Of a stretch of DNA of 9,190 nucleotides, positions 6,202-9,190 are shown in pieces. The DNA lies in contig JAAXJP010000677.1 of the NCBI GenBank assembly GCA_012269805.1, forward strand, positions 1-9,190, in the 5' to 3' direction. The translations under genes and the position numbers were made by a program. The stretch's first letter is position 1. Every line of letters starts with the position of its first letter. The DNA comes from Rubrivirga sp. GTDB lineage: Bacteria > Bacteroidota > Rhodothermia > Rhodothermales > Rubricoccaceae. The notes under the pieces were generated by a model. That model had not been told where the DNA came from. It was given only the letters and a program-made list of their open reading frames with translations, and searched no databases.

Positions 6202-6203
6202 AC

Positions 6204-7595
6204 CTACTCGGCCGGCGTGCCGTGCGGGAGTCGGTCCGGCATCTCGGCGGCGACGTAGATCAGGATCGCCGTCGCGGCCACGGCGCGCTGGACGTGGGCC
6301 GGGTCCAGCTTGTCGATCGTGTCGGCCGGCGTGTGGTGGTAGACGAAGTAGTCGCCGTTGTCGGTGCGGAGGCTGAGGCCCGGCACGCCGTCGCGCATCA
6401 TCGGGCCGATGTCGGCGCCGCCGCCGCCCTGCGTAATCCCGGCCCGGCCCGCGTCGGAGTCGGTTTTCAGCAGGCCGGCGAGGAGCGGCTCGACGCGCGC
6501 CGCCAGCAGCCCGCGCCCCGCCTCGGGGCCGCCGTAGCCGAACCCGACCGGGTCGAACAGGCCGCTGTCGCTCTCGAGCGCGAGTTGGACGTGGGAGACG
6601 TCGGCGCCGAGCGAGTCGCGGAACGCCTCGGCGCCGCGGAGACCGTTCTCCTCGTTCGTCCACAGCGCGACCTGGACGGTCCGCCGCGGGCGGAGGCCGA
6701 GGGCGTGGAGCAGGCGGACGGCCTCCCACGTCACGACGCAGCCCGCGAGGTCGTCGTGGACGCCCTGCCCGACGTCCCACGAGTCGATGTGGCCGCCGAG
6801 GATCACCACCTCGTCCGGCGTCTCGCGGCCGGTGACCTGCGCGATCACGTTGCGCGACATCCGATCCTCCCGTGTCTCGGCACTCATCTGGAGGCGGACG
6901 ACCGGGCGCTCGCCGCGGTCCTGGATCCGGCGGAGCCACTCGGCGCCCTCGATCGTGAGCGCCGCGTGGGGGATCTCGGGGAGGCCCTCGCCGTAGCGCA
7001 TCGTGCCCGTGTGCGGCGTGCTCAGGCCGCTTGGCCCGACGGACCGGACGAGGCTGGCGACGGCGCCGGCCTCGGCGGCGGCGGCGGCCCCCGCGACGCG
7101 GTACCGGACCGTCTGGCCGTACGTCGTGAACGGCACGTCGAACAGGACGATGCGGCCCGCGGCCTCGTCGGCGCGGGCGGTCAGCTCCTCGAACGAGCCG
7201 ACGACCAGGACCTCGGCCTCGATGCCCCCGGGCGGCGTCGCGACGCTCCCGCCGAGACCGAGCATGGGCAGGTCGAACTCGCCGTAGGGCGTCACGAGCG
7301 TGGCCGACTCCTCGCCGCGGACCCACGTCGGGACCAGCACGGGTTGGCCGCGGACGCTCTCGAGCCCGTCGGCGCGCATGGCGTCGAGGATCCAGTCGAT
7401 CGAGGCCTCGAGCGCGTCGGAGCCCGAGAGGCGCGGGCCGAACGTCGTCGCGATATGCTCGACGCGGTCGTAGGCCCCGCTGTCGGCCAGGGCCGCCTCG
7501 GTGATCCGGGCGGCGGCCTCGGCATAGGGCGCCGATGGGTCGGGCTGGGCGTGGGCGCCAGCCGCGAGGAGAGCGAGGAGACAGGCGAGGCGCAT
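6204..7595 (-). CDS. Secreted M28 zinc metallopeptidase, carboxypeptidase Q (PGCP)-like
   Basis: This 463-residue protein has a signal peptide (1-16, ending AHA before Gln17), a protease-associated-type insert around 85-235 and an M28 catalytic domain from about 248 to the end. Di-zinc ligands match the PGCP pattern: His269 in GGHIDSWD, bridging Asp281, catalytic Glu315 and ligand Glu316 in NEENG, Asp343 in ESDSG, and His421 in YHHTPADT. The spacings from His269 through Asp343 equal those I recall for human PGCP. The enzyme probably cleaves dipeptides or N-terminal residues of short peptides in the periplasm or outside, feeding peptide scavenging. The ATG at 7595 is chosen because it begins the signal peptide; an in-frame TTG at 7619 would add eight polar residues and lies in the palindrome. 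No T9SS tail is present, unlike the sulfatases. The gene converges with the lipase gene (37 bp) and diverges from the DUF2339 gene (49 bp). Confidence 0.92.
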   Translation of the reverse strand: MRLACLLALLAAGAHAQPDPSAPYAEAAARITEAALADSGAYDRVEHIATTFGPRLSGSDALEASIDWILDAMRADGLESVRGQPVLVPTWVRGEESATLVTPYGEFDLPMLGLGGSVATPPGGIEAEVLVVGSFEELTARADEAAGRIVLFDVPFTTYGQTVRYRVAGAAAAAEAGAVASLVRSVGPSGLSTPHTGTMRYGEGLPEIPHAALTIEGAEWLRRIQDRGERPVVRLQMSAETREDRMSRNVIAQVTGRETPDEVVILGGHIDSWDVGQGVHDDLAGCVVTWEAVRLLHALGLRPRRTVQVALWTNEENGLRGAEAFRDSLGADVSHVQLALESDSGLFDPVGFGYGGPEAGRGLLAARVEPLLAGLLKTDSDAGRAGITQGGGGADIGPMMRDGVPGLSLRTDNGDYFVYHHTPADTIDKLDPAHVQRAVAATAILIYVAAEMPDRLPHGTPAE

Positions 7596-7617
7596 GGTGC
7601 GATCGGATGGGAGCGGC

Positions 7618-7638
7618 AAGCTAGGCCGCGGCTAGCTT
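7618..7638. promoter_or_regulatory. Interrupted palindrome in a divergent promoter gap
   Basis: Arms AAGCTAG (7618-7624) and CTAGCTT (7632-7638) are exact reverse complements separated by GCCGCGG, whose inner six bases are themselves palindromic. It occupies much of the 49-bp gap between the divergent M28 peptidase and DUF2339 starts. Its arms read TAGCTT outward on both strands, like half of a Bacteroidota -7 box, so it may be a symmetrical divergent promoter, an operator for a dimeric repressor, or both. Confidence 0.4.
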
Positions 7639-7640
7639 CT
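7633..7640 (+). promoter_or_regulatory. Possible -7 box (TAGCTTCT) of the DUF2339 gene
   Basis: TAGCTTCT ends 4 nt before the GTG start at 7645 and shares TAGnTTC with the boxes before the starts at 545 and 635. Its first three bases are also the in-frame TAG that bars any upstream start. No SD sequence or clear -33 element is seen. Confidence 0.3.
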
Positions 7641-7644
7641 CGGC

Positions 7645-9190
7645 GTGCCGGTGCTCCGCCTGATCGTCTCCCTGTTCGTCGCCCTCGTGCTCGCGTGGGC
7701 GGCGCTCTCGACCCCCGACGAAGCCGTCTCGGCACTGGCGTTGGCCGTCGGCGTGCTCGTGGTGCTCTGGTGGCGCGACGCCGCTCGGCTCCGGGCGCTC
7801 AATGGCCGCGTCGAGGCGCTGGAGCGGGGCGCAGCGCAGGTCGCTCGCCCGCCTGCGGCCGAGGCCCCCGTCCTCGACGTCCCTGGCGTCGAGACGTCTG
7901 GGATGCCGGGGCGCCCCGCGTCCCCGCCCGCTGCGGCGCCGAGGCCGAGGAGGCCGGCGCGGCTGCGGCCTTCGCTCTCGTCGCTCTCGCTCGACCGCCT
8001 CCCGCCGCCGCTCCGCCGGGCATGGGATTTCGCGACGGGCGGCAACCTCCTCGCGCGCGTCAGCCTGCTCGTCCTGTTCGTCGGGTTCGGGCTTGGCATC
8101 CGGTACTACGCCTCGACGGGGCTGCAGCTCGGGCTGGTGGCCGCCGTCGGCACGGCGCTCGTGGCGCTCGGGTGGCGGCTCCGGGAGGGCACGCCCGGCT
8201 TCGGCCTCACGCTCCAGGGTGGCGGCGTGGCGACGCTCTACCTCACCGTCTACGCCGCCTACGCGCTCTACGGCCTGCTCCCGTCGCTCGTCGCGATCGT
8301 GCTGATGGGCGTCGTCGCCGTCGCGTGCGGCGTGCTCGCGGTCGTCCAGGCCGCGCCCGGGCTGGCGGTCCTCGGCGTGACCGGTGGGTTCGCGGCGCCC
8401 GTCCTCGCGGGTACGGCCGAGGGCAACCACGTCCTGCTCCTCAGCTACTACGCGCTCCTCAACCTCGGCGTGCTCGGCGCGGCCTGGGCGAAGGGCTGGC
8501 GCTCGGTCGCCGTCGTCGGCTTCCTGTCGACGTTCGTGACGGGGAGCCTGTGGGGCGGGCTGAGCTACCGGCCCGAGTGGTTCGGGACGGTCCAGCCGTT
8601 CGTCGTCCTCAACTTCGCGATCTACCTCGCCCTCGCGGTCCGCTTCGCGCTCCGCACCGCCCAGAAGGGCGCGACACCGGAGCGGGCGCTGGCGGTCGAC
8701 GGCGCGCTCGTGTTCGGGCTCCCGGCGGCGACGTTCGTGCTCCAGGCCGGGCTGGTGGAGGGCGTCGTGCCGTACGGGCGGGCGTGGAGCGCGGTGGCGC
8801 TGGCGGCCGTCTACCTGATCGGCGCCGGGCTCCTGCGCCAGCGCGCCGGCGTGCGGCTCCTCGCCGACGCGTTCCTCGCGGTCGGCCTCGCGTTCGCGAC
8901 GCTCGCGCTCCCGCTCGCCTTCCAGCGCGTCGTGTTCGGGGCGATGTGGGTGCTGGAGGGCGCCGGGCTCGTGTGGGTCGGCGGGCGGCAGGGGAAGCGG
9001 TGGATGCGCCTCGGCGGGCTCGCGCTCCAGGCCGTCGCCGCGACGTTCCTGTTCGTCGAGGGCGTCCTCGCGCCGTCGGGCACGTTCTCGCCCGAGACGC
9101 TGACGGGCTGGATCGTCGCCCTCGGCCTCGGCCTGTCCGCGTTCGTGCTCCGCGCCCGCGACCCGTCCGGCCCCGCCCGCCACGGCGCCG
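7645..9190 (+). CDS. DUF2339 multi-pass membrane protein (3' end beyond window)
   Basis: The frame stays open for 515 codons to the window edge. An in-frame TAG at 7633-7635 leaves GTG at 7645 (or GTG at 7651) as the only plausible start. Residues 3-43 hold two hydrophobic segments. A short helical stretch LRALNGRVEALERG (49-62) and a Pro/Ala/Arg-rich linker (about 68-125) lead to the membrane core from about 133. Family-like blocks include GNLLARVSLLVLFVGFGLGI (133-152), LQGGGVATLYLT (190-201), the GVTGGFAAP block (244-252) and AMWVLEGAGLVWVGGRQGKR (433-452). At least ten further hydrophobic segments follow. This layout (N-terminal coil, linker, many TM helices) is typical of DUF2339 proteins, whose function is not established; an envelope role is commonly supposed. 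The C-terminus is missing because of the window edge, not by mutation. The gene diverges from the M28 peptidase gene. Confidence 0.88.
   Translation, partial: MPVLRLIVSLFVALVLAWAALSTPDEAVSALALAVGVLVVLWWRDAARLRALNGRVEALERGAAQVARPPAAEAPVLDVPGVETSGMPGRPASPPAAAPRPRRPARLRPSLSSLSLDRLPPPLRRAWDFATGGNLLARVSLLVLFVGFGLGIRYYASTGLQLGLVAAVGTALVALGWRLREGTPGFGLTLQGGGVATLYLTVYAAYALYGLLPSLVAIVLMGVVAVACGVLAVVQAAPGLAVLGVTGGFAAPVLAGTAEGNHVLLLSYYALLNLGVLGAAWAKGWRSVAVVGFLSTFVTGSLWGGLSYRPEWFGTVQPFVVLNFAIYLALAVRFALRTAQKGATPERALAVDGALVFGLPAATFVLQAGLVEGVVPYGRAWSAVALAAVYLIGAGLLRQRAGVRLLADAFLAVGLAFATLALPLAFQRVVFGAMWVLEGAGLVWVGGRQGKRWMRLGGLALQAVAATFLFVEGVLAPSGTFSPETLTGWIVALGLGLSAFVLRARDPSGPARHGA

Noticed and set aside
7596..7619. 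TTG at 7619 as the start of the M28 peptidase
   Set aside because: It would put polar residues before the signal peptide and sits inside the palindrome; the ATG at 7595 begins a normal signal peptide.
7621..9183. 520-residue open frame on the minus strand opposite the DUF2339 gene
   Set aside because: Its product is a string of Glu, Arg, Ala, Asp and His without any fold-like pattern, the usual antisense image of a GC-rich membrane-protein gene; the plus strand gives a coherent multi-pass protein.
1..9190. CRISPR arrays, insertion sequences, tRNA genes, prophage or defence genes
   Set aside because: No regularly spaced repeats, transposase-like or phage-like proteins, or cloverleaf-like segments were seen; all long coherent frames are explained by the genes listed.

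Overview
The window is very GC-rich bacterial chromosome with ordinary, densely packed coding DNA. No Shine-Dalgarno-like sequence precedes any of the starts I checked. Two secreted sulfatases end in a type IX secretion (Por) sorting-type domain with PNP, LGRRV and GVYVVR hallmarks. High GC, T9SS-type tails and absent SD sites together suggest a Bacteroidota-superphylum organism of the Rhodothermota, in the style of Rubricoccaceae (Rubrivirga/Rubricoccus). This placement is an inference from sequence style, not from a marker gene.

Layout from left to right: (a) 1-176, a GC-rich stretch with no recognisable gene and two strong inverted repeats that could end transcription of the next gene; (b) 177-545 (-), a small unrecognised lipoprotein; (c) 635-3920 (+), two tandem paralogous type-I sulfatases separated by 4 bp; (d) 3910-4887 (-), UV damage endonuclease UvsE, whose end overlaps the second sulfatase by 11 bp; (e) 5006-6166 (+), a class 3 (alpha/beta hydrolase) lipase-like protein with two C-terminal membrane segments; (f) 6204-7595 (-), a secreted M28 metallopeptidase of the carboxypeptidase Q/PGCP type; (g) 7645 to the window end (+), a DUF2339 multi-pass membrane protein that starts with GTG and is cut by the window edge.

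The genes do not form one pathway. The sulfatase pair is the only clear operon and probably removes sulfate esters from polysaccharides or glycoconjugates at or outside the cell surface. The rest look like independent housekeeping or envelope genes: DNA repair, lipid hydrolysis, peptide scavenging and an envelope membrane protein. I saw no mobile element, CRISPR array, tRNA, rRNA or defence system, and I do not claim a new system here. The observations most worth checking are small: a TAGnTTC box 4-7 nt before three start codons (possible leaderless transcription), a 21-bp hairpin-forming repeat on both sides of the lipase gene, a hairpin that ends exactly at the lipase start codon, a 21-bp interrupted palindrome in a 49-bp divergent gap, and an 85-bp identical tract in the sulfatase pair that suggests gene conversion.
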